Shown: positions 1-14,880 of the stretch, one piece after another
Position numbering within the stretch: the stretch's first letter is position 1
Layout: each line of letters opens with the position of its first letter
From: Hyaloscypha bicolor E
Lineage: Eukaryota > Ascomycota > Leotiomycetes > Helotiales > Hyaloscyphaceae
Length of the DNA: 64,000 nt
Reading direction: 5' to 3'
Assembly (NCBI RefSeq): GCF_002865645.1
Contig: NW_020194684.1
Span: 4,627,952-4,691,951 of the forward strand
Program-made: the position numbers and the translations under genes
The notes under the pieces: generated by a model
The model's database searches: none
What the model was told of the DNA's origin: nothing
Seen by the model: only the letters and a program-made list of their open reading frames with translations

Positions 1-181
1 GGCTGCGAGGGAGTATATATACCCCATAGTATACTAGTCCCGAAGGGGCTTAGCCTTCTAAATATCTCTAGTGTATTCCAAGCCTACTTCCCTAGCAAGG
101 CGGCCGCGTCACGTGCGTCTAGGAGGCAATAGGATATAGGCAACCATGTTAGCTAACAAGGTCAAAAGCTGAATTGTAATA
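1..181 (-). repeat. Right part of an LTR of a Ty3/Gypsy element (left LTR, cut by window edge)
   Basis: This stretch matches 6415-6595 almost base for base at a constant offset of 6,414, so the two are the LTRs of one element. It is followed by a run of C (184-191), which on the minus strand is a G-rich polypurine tract. That places the element on the minus strand and makes this its 3' LTR. The outer part of this LTR and its target-site duplication lie outside the window. It keeps the palindrome CACGTG at 110-115. Confidence 0.85.
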
Positions 182-3100
182 TTACCCCCCCCTTTGGAAT
201 AAGCTCGTCCCCGAGCTTTATAAAAGCCATTAATCTATCCAATTTCATATTATTTTCCTTCCTAAAGTGAACTAGCATCTCGGATATAGACGTTACGTAT
301 AAAAGGCCGGCGCCTTTGCCATGTGACTTAGGAGAGTTTATTATTATTTCTATATAGTTCTGGACAAATATTATTTTTTGTATAGTCTAGCTAATATTAC
401 AGGTTTTATAGAGGTCCTGGTATATTAATATTATTATTATGGAAACTCTATAAAACCAGGGGGCTATTACTTAGTACCAAAGCTAGATATTATACTAGAT
501 CCTTATCCTAACTAACCTAATGAATTCTATACTTTAGCCTATTTCTTACTAGCTTGACTGTAATAACCCGCTCAATGCCATACTCTTATTTACTATTCTC
601 TAGTATTAATGGGGGCGGTTCCGGGTTTGCTTAACCTGGCAAAGAATTCTGGGGATCTTTTTATAGCTTCTCTATATAAAAAACTAGATATATCTTTATA
701 GTTTCCGGCAGTTTCAGGAGGAACGAGTAGCTATACTATTCTAGAATCTCAAACAGGCCTTCTATTTGGTTTCCTAGCTTCTGGCTCGGATAATCGGATT
801 TCTAGTACTTTATAGTAACCCATACCTTGTTCCCGACTTTGAAATTAATCAGACGGCGGTATTTATTAGCTTGTACTGCATATTATTCTTATACTTGCTC
901 TATATTACCTTGAGCAAGTTACTATAATTTATATAATTAATTTACTAATACTTTAGCTTTATTCCTATTTAGCTTCTCTTTGGGTATATTAGCTTTAATA
1001 GGAGAGTTCTAGTCCAGAGAAATACGAGGCTTATAGCCCTTTTCAGTTATAAACGGGAACTAGCTAATGGTTTTATACTAAAGGAAGGCTTATTAATAAT
1101 TAATTATAGTAACTTATTTGTCTCAGTTATCCTAGTAATAATTAATATACGGGTATAATCTCTAATTAAAGTACTAATTAATAATCTCCGTTTATCCGTC
1201 CGTTTAAAGGCAATTAGCTATAGAAAGCTTGAGCTTTATACTAATTCTCGTATAGAATTTGCTTTAAAAATCGGATATAAATTAGGGTCCCTAATCTAAT
1301 ATAATTATTTCTGGAATACTTACTTAGTATACTATATAAAGTAAAAATAGAGGTACTAGCTACTTGGCTATAATTATATCTTATACGGGAATTATAATTA
1401 GGTATTTAGATAAGTAATCCACGAATATAGTAATTATATTATGGCCTGATTTACTTTCTAAATAGCTCTTAAAATCTATAGTAATATATTACTAGGAGTA
1501 ATTAGGAACTAGAAGGAAATAAAGCAAATCAGGCTTCTTATCTCTGGATATATATAATCTCCTATAAGTATAGTAATTACTATAGTATTAATTAATATTC
1601 TTACTTATAGATAGCTAGTAATATTACTTCTTTAATAGCTATTAGAGCTTTATATATCCAGAATATTCAGAAAGGGGTTTATTATATACTTTATAGATTA
1701 GGGCAGTTTATAAAGGTAGTCCGGAAGTCATTTTATTCTCTGTAATATAGAGTCTTCTATAATATAAAAGGAGGCCGTCTTATAATATCTAGATATTACT
1801 TTTGGCTTGGGCTATTATATATAGTTTCTCTAGATCCGGTAATATATAATTATCCTATAGGATCTTATCTATAAGTTATAAACTACTATACTCGGTAGGA
1901 GCCTCTAATAGTACTTCTATAGGGGCTACTATAATAGAGTCTACTAGTAAAGCTTCTAAAAGAATATTTTCTTTTAGGGGAATTATACCTCTAATAGGAA
2001 TATTCTTCTCCGGAAAATCTTTAGTATATACTTGGTTTTTAGGGCCGAATTCCGGATTAAGTAAGCCGATCTTATAAAGTATTACTATAAGCTATAAGTT
2101 ATAGATAATTTCCGGATTAATCTTATCTTTAGAGAGAAGTACTTGAGTTTATAGCTTCTCCTTAATCTGGCCCTAAGTATCTACTTTGTTTTATCTTTAT
2201 AATAAAGTATCTGCTTACTTATTTAATTTTCCAGAATAATATATAAGCTTGAAATAATAGTAGAATAAGAGCTTAGTTTATTTAGCTTATTAAGAAGAAA
2301 GCTTCTTAGTAATTATAAAGTATTTTAAGATATAGTAATTAGAATAGATCTTAAAAGAAGTATCCTAAAGGCCCTTTAGCTTAGCTTTCTATTTCTCTAG
2401 TACTTATATTATAGCAAGTATTTCCTTATTATATATATTATAATTAAGCTTTACTAGAAATATAGTTTTAGAAAAATAAGCTATAGAATACTAAAGGCCT
2501 ATTTCCAGGTCTTATTAAAAGAATAGGCCAGTAATTACTTCTCTAGATATATCTATTTCTATTATTATAGGCAGATCTGGATTATAGTATTATAGAACTA
2601 GAATAGAAATTATAGCTTTTTTTAGGCAGGTAAAAGCCTCTTAATATTATTCGGATTACTTAAAGGAAATTCTCTTTTTTATAAGTAAAATAAGAGATCT
2701 AGTAATTTGCCTATACTTTCTAATAAAGTATTTATAAAAGTTATAGAAGCCAAGAAAGAACTATATGTTTTTAACTATTTTTGGGAATTACTAGTTATAT
2801 ATTACCTTGACTTTATTAGGATTTACTTTAATACCAGATATAGAAATAATAAAACCCAAGTACTTTATATATATAATTTTAAATTCCGATTTCTTAATAT
2901 TTACTTAGAGGCTAGTAAAATATAAATAGTCTAGTACTTTTTATATATACTATTTATACTTTACTAGGTCCTCTAAGTAAATAAGAATATTATTAAGGTA
3001 TATTATATAAAAGTTATCTAGATATTTAAAGAATATATTATTTATATAGTATTAATATATAGCCGGGCTATTTATAAAGCCTTTCTAGAGAATATTATAT

Positions 3101-6100
3101 TTATATATTCTATAGTAGATATGAAATATTATTAGCTCCTGAAAATCCGGGTCTATAGCTATATAATAGAAAGCTTAGTAAATATCTAATTTAGTATAGA
3201 TTTTGGCTTTAGATAATTAATTTAAAGTCTTATTAATAAGTAAAAGGAAATATTAATTCTTCCGGATAATATTATTTAGGTAGCAGAAATTAATATAGAA
3301 ATATAAATCTCTGTTTACTTTCTTTATAAAAAGAACTAGTAAAGTAAAGGAAGCCTAACTAGCTTTAATAAAGCCCTTAGCCAGATTATTTTCTAAGAAA
3401 TACTTGATTTCTAGAAGCTCTTAAATAAATTACTACCAGAAAAATTAATATCTAATACTCTTGGTTTCCTTTAGGTCTTTAATCTAAATCTTATAATTAT
3501 ATAGTCTATAGGAAAGAAGAATATTAGATTTCTTCTTCGAGAAAATAAAGGTATATTCCTTAAGTTCCGGGAATAATATCCTTTATAGTTACTAAAGCTC
3601 TATTTCTCCCGGTTATTAATTCTCTAGACCAGGAATAATTTCTTTTTTCCGAGCTTTAAGCTCTTTATTAATCTCATAGATAGAGATTTAACTAATAATA
3701 TTATCTTCTCTCTTAGCTATATAATTAAATACTATAGAGATAAGAATGGCTAGGTCTAATATTTACTTTTTATTAAAGACCTTTTCTCGTTTCTTTAGCT
3801 TTTATTTAGGTATTATATCTTAATTAGGCTATAAAAGCTTCTTTTCTATAGTCTTATATAATTTCCTCTAATTAGTCTAAAAAAAGAAAGACTATTTGAG
3901 AATAAAAGATTTCTAGAAATAGCTTATAATAGAATCTCGTTAATTAGTATCTTTTTAATACTTCTTATTAGGTTACTTCTCTAGCTATTACTAAGAAATA
4001 CTAATAATATAACCGAATTATATAGATTTAGGCTTATTCTTTAGCTATATAAGCCTATATCTTTTATAATTAACTAGAACATTAATATATATTACCTATT
4101 TTCTACTAAGAATAATATTATAATTTCTAAGATTTAGGATAATTATAGGTATATTAATACTTTATTTATTAATTAGAAATAAGACTTTTATATATTTCTT
4201 AGTAAATTTAGCTAGCTTTTTATTAAAACCACATATAATATAGAATAAAGAAAAGAGTTATAGTTCTATTTCTAAGAATTATTCTATAAGCTAAGCAAGC
4301 TTTATATTAATAAAAGTATAACTATTAGCTCTAGTATTAATAAGGAAAGAAGACTTAATTCCTAATCTATTTATACTAATAATATAGGGCATTATAAGAG
4401 TATTTCCTTCTATTAGATAAGTTAAGTTAATTTCTATTAAATTTATATTATAAGTCCCTAAAATAAAGACTTTCTTTAGAAGTATTTATTTCCCGGTTTT
4501 ATACTAGAATTAGAACTTAAATCCTCTAAATACTTTACTAGAATAGTATATTCCAATAAAATAGGAACTAAGCCCGGCTTAATTCTAGAAAAAGCTACCT
4601 TGATTTCCTTATTATATAGAATCGAATAATATCTAATATAGTAGCCGAACTCGTTATAGTTATAATACTTAATAGTCGAGAGATCCTCGGTTTTTATAGG
4701 ATATTACTTATACTTATAAGGGAATATATATTTAATAAAAACAATTAATATAGGCTTTTTAGGCTCCTTTTTAGAAGTATATAAGGATATAGTACCAGAA
4801 GTAAACTTGGCTAGAATAGCTCCTGCCTTTTTATACTTCTTAGTTTTCTTATATATAGCCTTAATTTACTAATTATTAGTAGTATAATACTAAGTAAAGC
4901 GAGTAGTATTAATAAAAGAATTATTATAGTATATATATACTAATTCCTAGAGCTTTAATAGGAGCTTCTTATTTAGTTTATACTTAATATCTTAAAGACT
5001 AATACTGCTTTCTATAAATAGTTATAAAAAGAGAGTATAAAACTCCTAAAATACTTAACTAAAATATATTTAAAGCTTACTAAAGTTATAGTAAGTATTT
5101 TATATCTTATTAGGATTAGAATATAACTTCTTTAGATAAGAATAGAGCTCTAAAAACTAATAATACCGATTCGGACTATCTTTATTTATATAAAAATTAG
5201 TTAGAATAAGAGTATTACTAGTAAGTTTATTAGAAATATAGATAATCTTGAGATTCTCTAAGAAATATAAATTAGTATTTTCTTATAGCTTATTCTTAAC
5301 CTAAACTAGCTAGTTATTAAAGATAATATAATCTCTAGTAAAGAGAATTAGATCTAGAAGCTTAGTAATTCTAGTATCTCTAAAGAAAGTATAAGATATA
5401 GAGAATCCTAAACAGAAATAAGCGAGAGATAGTTCGGAATTCTTTTAAGAGGGGTTTAGAGTAGCCGGAGCGGGCAGAATAGAAGTAATTAGAGCTATTA
5501 TAAGCCAATCTACTATAGCCATATAGTACTTAATATTATTCTCGAGTTTAGTATTATAGAGCTTAGTATTTTCGAGAATAGCTTTATTATAGCTATAGGT
5601 ATTCTTATATGAAATAGCTCTTTAGATATTTTCCCGGTAGCTCTTTATAATAATATTAATATCTGAGAATAAGGTATTAGATTTCTTGGCCTATTTATAT
5701 AACTCTCTAATAGTAATATAGTCTTTGGTCTCTAGAAGCTTTATAATAAAAGCAGAGAGTTCTATTTCTATAGACTTGTTTATAAATTCTCTAGAAATAC
5801 TAACGGGATATTCGGTTTAGAAAGGGCCGCTAATAGGATGACCTGAACTAGCAGGAGCTTTACCAGAAGCCTTAGCGGAAATTAATATGGTTCCTGGTTA
5901 TATAGTATCCTAGGAAATTGACCTATTATACTTTTCTTCTATTATATCCTCTCTAGTAGTCTTATTACTAGTATATATATAGGGCCTATAAGATTATAGG
6001 ATAGGACTTAAGGATAGTAGTCAGGTTACTGGCCTGTGGGTGCCTATTACTCTAGGACTTTATTAAAGAGTAGCCTTTATTTAAGGTTCTTTAATTTTCG

Positions 6101-6414
6101 GGTTTTCGGGGGATTTCTAATATATTATTAGTATATATTTATAAAGATATAAATACCTGATTTTTCTGAGGATTCTAAAGCTTTTTGCTTTTATTATTCT
6201 GGAGTCTATTACTTGTATTTCTGAGGTTCCGTTATCTTGGCGGTACCTATATTACTAATAGTTCTGAATTAGTTTATTTGAAATCCTTTATAGGATTAAA
6301 GAGAGAGAGCTTTAAATACTATTACGGATACGGTATTCAGGGCTTGGAAAGCAAGGTAGAAGGTCTCTTACGAAGATAATTCAAAGCTAAGGAAGAGAAA
6401 ACTAGAATATAAGA

Positions 6415-6595
6415 GGCTATAAGGGAATATATATATCCTATAGTATACTAGTTCCGAAGGGGCTTAGCCTTCTAAATATCTCTAGTATATTCCAAGCCTA
6501 CTTCCCTAGCGAGGCGGCCGCGTCACGTGCGTCTAGGAGGCAATGGGATATAGGTAACCATATTAGCTAACGAGGTCAAAAGCTGAATTATAATA
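6415..6595 (-). repeat. Right LTR of Gypsy copy 1 (matched part)
   Basis: This is the partner of 1-181, ending at the shared TAATA (probably TAACA before mutation). The full LTR must extend further left because the matching copy runs off the window; I could not fix its inner end. It carries CACGTG at 6524-6529. An open frame at 6185-6379 lies at or near this LTR and has no recognisable product. Confidence 0.8.
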
Positions 6596-9500
6596 ATTCT
6601 CGGTTCTTATTTAATAGCTTATTTATTAGCTAGATATTATTATATTAGGTTTCTTCCTAAGCCAGGCTTATAAAGGCCTTAATTAGGGCTAACTAGAGAT
6701 TCTATATAATATTATTATTAATTTTTCATTATAAGAGAAGAATTTAGATCTAATAAGCTATTATTATTTTATTCTAGGTAATTATATTCTTATATTTCTT
6801 ATTTAGGATATTTGCTTATTTAATTAATTTACTTATTTAATATATAAGCTTAAAATAATAGTAAGAAAAATATTTTATCTAGTAAGCTTATTTTACTAAG
6901 AGCTTCTTTATAGTTATAAAGTATTTAAGAATTCGGTAATCTGAATAAATTATAAAGAATACTTCTTATAAGCCTTCTAGTTCTGCTTATTATTTAATTA
7001 AGAAAAAAATAATAGTAAGTATTTCTTTATTATAAATATTATAGTTTAGTTTTACTAATTATATAGTTTTAAAGAAAAATACTACCGGATACTAGAATTC
7101 TATCTAGGGATCTTATTATAAGAGAATACTAGCTATAACTTTATTTAATATATTTATTTTAATTATAATAAAGAAGTTCGAGTTATAGTAATATAGAATT
7201 AGTACCGAGAATATAGTTTACTTTAGCTTAGTAAAACCTTTTTAATATTAATTTATTTATTTAAATAGAACTTCCTTATATATTAGAGCTATTAGAGGCT
7301 TTATTATATAATTATATTTCGTAATAAAGTACTAATAAAAGTTATAAAAGCCTAAAAAGCCTTATATTTCTTTAATTATTTTTAATAATTATTAATTCTT
7401 AATAATTACTATTTTATCTAGGTTTACTTTAATATCTCTAATAGAAATAATAAAGCCTAGATACTTTATATAAGTAATTTTAAACTCTAATTTCTTAATA
7501 TTTATTTAAAGGCTAGTATTTTATAATTACTAAAAGATCTTTTATATATAGTTTTTATATTTTAGAGAATTATCTAAATAAATTAGGATATTATTTAAAT
7601 AAGCTATATAAAATATATTAAGATAATTAAAGAAAATATTATTTATATATCTCTAATATATAGTAGGACTATTAGTTAGGCCTTTCTAAAGAACTTTATA
7701 TTTATAGGCCCTATATCTTATATAGAATATTATAAGTTCTTCTAATTCTGAATCTATTTAAATCTAATAAAATACTTACTAAATATCTAGTTTTATATAA
7801 ATCTTGATTTAAGCTAGCTATATAAAAGTTTTATAAATAAGGGGGAAAAAAATTCTTCTATATTAAATTATTTAGCTTATAATAGTTAATATAAAATCGG
7901 AGAACTTTATTAGCCTTCTTTATAAAGAGAATTAGAAATATAAAAAGAAACTAGCTTGGCTTAATAAAGCTTTATTAGAAGTTCTTTTTAAGAAAATACT
8001 TAATTTCTTATAGCTTATAGATTAATTATTAATAAAGCAAGAAATACCTTAGGCTTTCTAGGCTTTTAGGATTATTAATCTAAATTTTATAATTATATAA
8101 TTAATATAGAAATAAGATATTTAATATTTTCTTTAAAAAGATATTTATAAATTCCTTAAATTCCTTTAGTAAAATTCTTACTAGCTACTATAATTCCGTT
8201 TCTCCTAATTATTATTTATTTGAGATAAACTTATTTTCTTATTATAATTCTAGCTTTTTATTAATCTTAAAAAATAATATTATAAAGAAAAGGTTTTCTT
8301 TCTTTTATAGATTTATTTAGAAAGCAGCTAGTAAGATACCTATAATATTAATTATAGGCCTTAACTAGCTCTTATAGCTTTCTTTTAGATAATATAATTT
8401 TAATATTCCTATTTCTGGCTTAAGAGAAATCTTTATATTTCCTAAGGCTATCTATATTTCTTTATAATATTAAGCTTAATTCTTTTACTATATATGGCTT
8501 TTTAAGCCTGGCTTAAAAAGAAAATAAAAGAATTTCTTTTTTATAAGCTAAGGTTTCTAGAACTTATTTATAATTATAGCTTTATTTCTTTTATTTATAT
8601 TTTCTTAATACTAGTTACTTTTCCTAAATTCTAAGTTTTTATATATAGTAATTAGAATCTTATTCTAATTCTTCTTTCTAGGCTAATTATCTAGCTAGAT
8701 TAATTTTCTATTCTTGTAATTAATTAGAATACTAGTATTTATAAACTATTATTATCTCAAAATTATATTATACTTTCCTAGTTCTATAATTAGTATAAAT
8801 ACTAAGATTTTCTATTTATTAATTAAGAATATAAGCTTAATATAGTAAATAATAAATATAGCCTATTTATTATTAAACTTTCTTATATTATAAGATAATA
8901 CTAATTAAATAAGCTTAATATCTAGAAATTATTTAATTATTTTTATAAACTTGAAATTAATAAAAATATATTTATTTATTCTAGTATTAATAAAAGAAGA
9001 AGTTTTAATACCTAATTTATTATTACTAATTATATAAGGAAATATAAATACTTTATTTCCTAGTAACTAGCTCAAATTAATTTCTATTATATTTATATAA
9101 TATAGTTCTAAAAAAGAAATTTTCTTTAGAAGTTCTTATTTCTTTATTTTATATCCTTAAATAGCTTACTTATAATAAGTATTACTAACTTAGCTATTAA
9201 GACTTACTTTATATACTTAGTCTTAGGCTCTAGATAATTCCTAAATATATAACTAAATCTATTATAGTTATAATATTTAAGATCTAAGAATTCGGGCTTT
9301 AGAATAATAGGCTTATTTATTACTAGGGTTTTGGGAATAGGCTTTATATAAGAAATATTTCTTAAGCTTAGTTTATTTATATTTATATTAGCTTTTTTAG
9401 ATATCTGGTTTTTTTATTTATAATAAGCTCGGATTTACTAGTTATTTATAATATAGTATTATATGAATTCTATAATATAAATAGTTAAATTATTATAATA

Positions 9501-10600
9501 TATAACTATAGCCTTTTAAAGCTTTTAAATAAACTTATTATTTAGGTTATTTTTAAGGTTTTATAAATTAATATTTCTATTTATTATATATTTTAAAAAT
9601 AGAATATAGAATTTCTAAAAAGTCTAGTCTTCTTTTATAAATAGCTTTTTAAAGACTTATTAAGTATTATACTTTTTATTCGGGTTATTATATAGCTTTT
9701 TTAAATAAATATATAATTCTTTAATAGTCTTATATATATATTAATTATTCTAGTTTAGGTAAAAAAAGATTAATATAAAGATATAATTATTTATATAGCC
9801 AGAAATATAAATAATCTTAAGATTCTTTATTTAGTAAGTATTAGAATTACTATAAAACTTATTCTTAATATAAACTAACTAATTATTAAAAGTAATACTA
9901 TTTTTAGTTATATTTTTAAAAATAAAAAAATTAGGGAATTTAATTAAATATTTATTTTCTAAAATAAAAGAACTAGTTATTTCTATAGGTTATATAATAA
10001 GCTTCTTAATAATAGCTTTATTCTTTTATAAGACTTATTTAGTTTCTTTTAGCTAATTATAATAATTCTTATTATAAATAAAAATATTATATATTTTTAG
10101 AATTAGTTTAATAATCTCTTTATATAAAGCCTCTAAATTCTAAAATAATTCTTAGAAGTTTGCCTTTAATAAAATAGATTTCTTTTCTTTCTTAATTCTC
10201 TAAAAGAAAGTATTTTTCTTATTATAAGTATTAATAAGATATTTGAATTTCTTAAGAAATTTAATAAGAAATTCTAGTTTATTTTCTAGTAATATACTAG
10301 TAATATTTTATATTATAGCTTCTTCTAATTTGCCTAGTTATTCTAGAATTTACTTTCTTATAAATCTTTATTTAGTAATAAGATTACTAGCCTATTTATT
10401 TATCTAGTTAATCTAGAGCTTTTTTATCTAGTTATTCTAGGGCTTTCTTTTATTCTAATATTAGTTAACTAGTATAGAAATAATTATAATATATTATATT
10501 TATATTTATTAAAAACTAATTAGATAGATATTATTTAAATTCTTTATAGAATTAAAAAGTAAATAAGCTTTAAATTATATTATAAATATAAAATCTAGAA
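6596..10600 (-). mobile_element. Degenerate Ty3/Gypsy remnant, copy 2
   Basis: This is an older relative of copy 1. The minus strand has the mutated reverse-transcriptase signature (FYIAYLNNILIYL, about 7570-7615) and a zinc knuckle reduced to Tyr residues at about 9242-9282. The 1.65-kb spacing between the two is the same as in copy 1, so it belongs to the same family. No LTRs were found. Only about 1 kb lies left of the reverse transcriptase, compared with about 2.8 kb in copy 1, so the integrase end is truncated, probably by insertion of copy 1. Edges are approximate. Confidence 0.7.
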
Positions 10601-13600
10601 TCTAGAAATTATAGTTAGACTATTTCTATTTTAATAATTTAAAGCTAAAAAAAGAAAAGAATCTTAAAAAAGCCTCGGATCTAAATAATTATAAGCTATA
10701 TATAAGCCTATAAACTAGCTTAAATTCGGGATTATATATAATAATTAGATAATTATAAATATTTTATTTAGATACTAGATATTTCTTTTAAATACTAGAT
10801 ATCTTACTAGCTCTAATCTAATTCTTACTAATACTATATATTATAATAACTATAATATTTACTATAATTATAAATAAATCTCTTATAAAAGTTATAAAAC
10901 CCCGGAAAGGCTTATATTTCTCTTATAATTTAAAGAGCTTTCTAATTCTTTATAATTATAATTTTCTTAGAATTAATTTTAATATTTTTTATAAAAATAA
11001 TAAAACTAAAGTATTTTATATATATAATATAAAATTTATATTTTTTAATATTTATTTATAAGCCTATATTCTAGAGCTATTAAAAGATCTTTTTTATATA
11101 AAGTTTATATTCTAACTTATTATTAGAATAAATAAAAATATTATTTAAATAAACTATATAAAAGTTATCTAGATAATTAAATAGAATATTATTTATATAA
11201 TATTAGTAAATAGCTAATCTATTAGTTAATCTAAAAAATAAAACCTTATATTTATATATTCTATAATATATATAAAATATTATTAATTTTTTTAATTCGG
11301 GATTTATATAAATTTAATAAAAAGCCTAATAAATATTAAACTTTATAAAGATTTTGGCTTTACTAATTCTAGCTAAGGTCTTATTAATAATAAAAAATAG
11401 TTCTTATAAATAATCTAATTAAGTTTCTAGTAATTAATATAAAACTATAAAGCTTTTATTAGACTTTTTTATAAAAAGAATAAAGGCTATAAATAATAAT
11501 TAACTAGAAGTAATAAAACTCTTATTAAGGTTCTTTAGAAAATATTTCTTTATAGTTTCTAATTTAGCTATTATTATCTTATATAAAAAACTATATTTTA
11601 GGTATTCTTCTATTTCTTTTTCTAATTATATCTTATAATTATATAACTAATAAAAAAAAATATTAGAGGCTTTTTTAGAAAAAATATTATTAAATTTAAT
11701 ATATTATTTAGAAATAATAAAGTTTTTAATATTAGTTCCCGGAAAAAGTTTTCTTTATTATTTAAAGAAATTATTAATCTTATAGAAACTTATAATAAAG
11801 GCTTTATTCTCGGATTATTAAAGGTTATAATATATATTTATAGAACTAATATTAGTAATTTTAATAATAAGAGCTTCTATTAGCTTTCTTTTTATATATA
11901 GTTTTTTCTAATATAGGATATTTATAAGATAAATAATACTAGCTAAAGAGTCTTTTATTTAGTAATAGCTATTTTAAATATTTTATTTATAAAAGTATTT
12001 AATCTTTAGCTTTTATAAAATAGAAATAACTAGTACTAGTTTAGGTTTTTTATTTAAATCTAATTCGGAATTAGTAAATTATATTTAGAAATAATATTAT
12101 TAGTAAAGCTAATATATAAAAAGAAATTAATAATAGAATTATTCTTTATATTATAGTTTTTAATAAAAGCTTATTTCCTAATAGTTTATTATTAGTTCTT
12201 TTTATTAAATATATAGTTTCTAGCTTTAATATTTATTTAATAATTAAAATAAGAAATATATTTTAAGATAAGAAATAGAACTTTTCGAGATATAAAAATC
12301 TCTTATATAACTAAAAATAATAGAGAAAGAAATTCGGGCTATATTAAATATTAGTTTCGGATATTAAGAAATAAATTAAAGTATTCTAGCTATTTATAGC
12401 TAAGAATAAAGTTATAGAATTTAAGCTTAAGAATTAATAAAGAAATATTATATTATTATTTCTAATTAATAATAAAATATATTTTTAAGAAATAAATAAT
12501 ATAGATTTCTAGCTTATTATTATATTTCTTAATATTAATAGGCTTAGATAAATACTAGAACTTAAGATTAAAGAAAATAATAATATTTATAATAAGAAAA
12601 GTATTAATAAATATAAAATTATTTATTTTAGAATTAATAAAAAAGAAAATATTAATTAAATATTTATTATAAAATAAGCTATATAATATAGTTAAGTATA
12701 ATTCTCCTATTAACTAGTCTAGGTTAATTTCTATAAAATTAACTTTAAGTTTATTTAAAAAGAAATCTTTTTCTAAATATTCTTATTTCCTAGTATATTA
12801 TTTATATTAGCTTTTATAAGCTTATTATTTTTTTCTAGTTTTTTAATATTAGTAATATATTTTAATATTAGATAATTATAGGCTATATAACTAGTCTGAA
12901 AATAATTAAAGCAAATTAAGATTAAAATAGAAATACTTTTTCTTTTAATAGCTAGCTTATTAATAATTAGAAGTATTTGGGTTAGTATAAAAATATAAGA
13001 AGTTATTATATAGAACTTAGAAGTAGTAAATATAAAAGTATTAGAAGTAATAGAGATTAGAAAAATAATAATAGTTTAAGCCTTAATATATTTTCTAAGG
13101 CTTTTATAAGTCTATAATATCTTTATTTCGGAATTAACTAATAAAGCTATATAATATAAGTTATAGAATATATAAATAAAATAGTACTAGCTTATAAGTT
13201 ATTTTTGAAAAGAAAATATTAGCTTATTATATAGCTTATTAAAATAGTTTTATAAATAGATTTAAACTTTATTTACTAAATAAATAAACTTAGTCTTAAA
13301 TTTATAAAAGGTCTAAATCTCGTTTATTTATAGCTTCTTATATTTATATTTAGCTTTATATATATAATAAGAATTAATAAAGTATTTATTAAGATAATTA
13401 ATTATTTTTATAATTATTTTAAAAGAATTAGTAATATTAAACTTATATTAAATATATAAGTAATATTAGATATTATCTTTTATATAATTAAAAATATAGT
13501 ATATATAAATATTCTTATTTATATAATAGTTTATATTAACTTTAAATTTACTAATAATCTAAATTTACTAATAATTATAGGTTAGGTTTTTATTATTATT

Positions 13601-14577
13601 AAGCTTTAAGAAATCCGGAACTTTTATAAAATAGAACTTATTATATTTAGGAACTTTTCTAGCCAGATATATTTATTTAATAAAAGAAACTAAAGAGTTA
13701 GATACTATATTATAATATTTAGATTAGAAACGGATATTATCTAAAATATAATTTCTATTAATAGAATATTTTTAGAAAAGCTTCTTTATATTAAATAAAT
13801 AAGCTAGATTAGTAGCCAAGCTATTTAGGGTTATATAATTAGTCTAAATATTTATCTAAATCTTAATTTAGGCTTATTATAATATAAATATATTAGAATA
13901 AATATTAGATAAGATAAATAATTCTTTTAGAATAGAAAGTTTTATTCTAAAAATATTTTTAATATTAGAAATAAGAAATGAGATTATAGAATATAAATAA
14001 AGACTTTTAGAAGAGCTATTAGTATAAAAGGCTATATTAAAGATATTAGATATATATAATTTATATATAAGAAGTTATTTTTTAGAAATAAATAATTATT
14101 TTAGAAAAGATATTTTAAAGCCTTTTTAGATAAAAAGAAAAAGCTTAGTTTAATATTATAGATCTATAAAAAAAACTTATAAATAAGGTATTTATAAAAG
14201 AACTATTTATTAAAAAAACTAAACTAAAAAAGAAAGAAAGTCTTAAGCTAAAGTTCTTTAAGTATTTATAGTTCTTTATTTATAGCTCGGCCTAATAAAG
14301 CTTAATATCCTAAATTTCCTAGAATATAACTTCTTTTAGCTTTATTATATATAACTATTATATAACCTTAGATACTAGATATTAGATATTAGACTAGGTA
14401 AAATATAGAATTATAATAAATAAAAAATATAATAATAAAAATATAATAATAGTAATAATAATAAAGAAGAATTCTTTATTAAGCTAAAAACTATTTATAT
14501 TATATTATCTAATTATATTCTAATTTTAAAGAAATATCTTAAAAGTAAGAAAATAGAAATAAAAATTATTATTTAAA
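10600..14577 (-). mobile_element. Degenerate Ty3/Gypsy remnant, copy 3
   Basis: On the minus strand, about 11125-11165 again encodes the mutated active site (YLNNIFIY in place of YLDDILIY). About 12880-12925 holds a partly preserved zinc knuckle beginning CFNY and continuing to a Tyr in the His position. Composition is extremely AT-rich and TA-rich, and no LTRs or open frames survive. The left edge against copy 2 is arbitrary; the right edge is the target site of the next element. Confidence 0.65.
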
Positions 14578-14582
14578 GAAAT
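14578..14582. repeat. Target-site duplication GAAAT, left copy
   Basis: The five bases next to the left LTR are repeated exactly at 22410-22414, directly after the right LTR. This is the 5-bp duplication expected from a retroviral-type integrase. Confidence 0.9.
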
Positions 14583-14880
14583 TATAAGGTATTTATTAGT
14601 AGGTAATAAGATAATAGAATGAATTAGTATATTATGAAACTATAGTATTAAATTCAGTATAGAACTAATCTCTGTTCCTCCTATAAAGTTCAGGGAAGCC
14701 CTCTCTAAATAGAAGGCCCTAATAGCATATATATAATTAGTAATTTATAAGCCTAATATATATAATATAAATAGTAGTTAGTTGGGATATTAAAGGGCTA
14801 CCGAACTCCCTAATTAATACCTGTAATATCCGAGGTTCGTTATATGCCCTTAAGTCACGTACGTTCCTATATATATTATA
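14583..14880 (-). repeat. 3' LTR (left) of the complete Gypsy element, 298 bp
   Basis: It aligns end to end with 22112-22409 with only transition-type differences in the parts compared. On the minus strand it begins TATAAT (TGTAAT in the partner) and ends CTTATA. It is followed by a pyrimidine run (C-rich, about 14886-14896), the complement of a polypurine tract, as expected next to the 3' LTR of a minus-strand element. Confidence 0.9.

Larger units (their letters stand above)
1..6595 (-). mobile_element. RIP-degraded Ty3/Gypsy LTR retrotransposon, copy 1
   Basis: The direct LTR copies at 1-181 and 6415-6595 bound an AT-rich internal region. On the minus strand, about 2966-3012 reads FYIIYLNNILIYLED with no stop, the reverse transcriptase active-site block normally YLDDILIY; both catalytic Asp have become Asn, as G-to-A changes would do. 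At about 4632-4668 a gag zinc knuckle is visible as KYYNYNEFGYYIRYY, where the CX2CX4HX4C ligands have become Tyr. Stops occur throughout, so it is dead. Gag lies to the right and pol to the left, with a polypurine tract next to the left LTR, which all agree on minus orientation. Confidence 0.85.

Noticed and set aside
2707..2925. Plus-strand frame of 72 codons in Gypsy copy 1
   Set aside because: It is antisense to the pol relic and made of low-complexity AT-rich codons.
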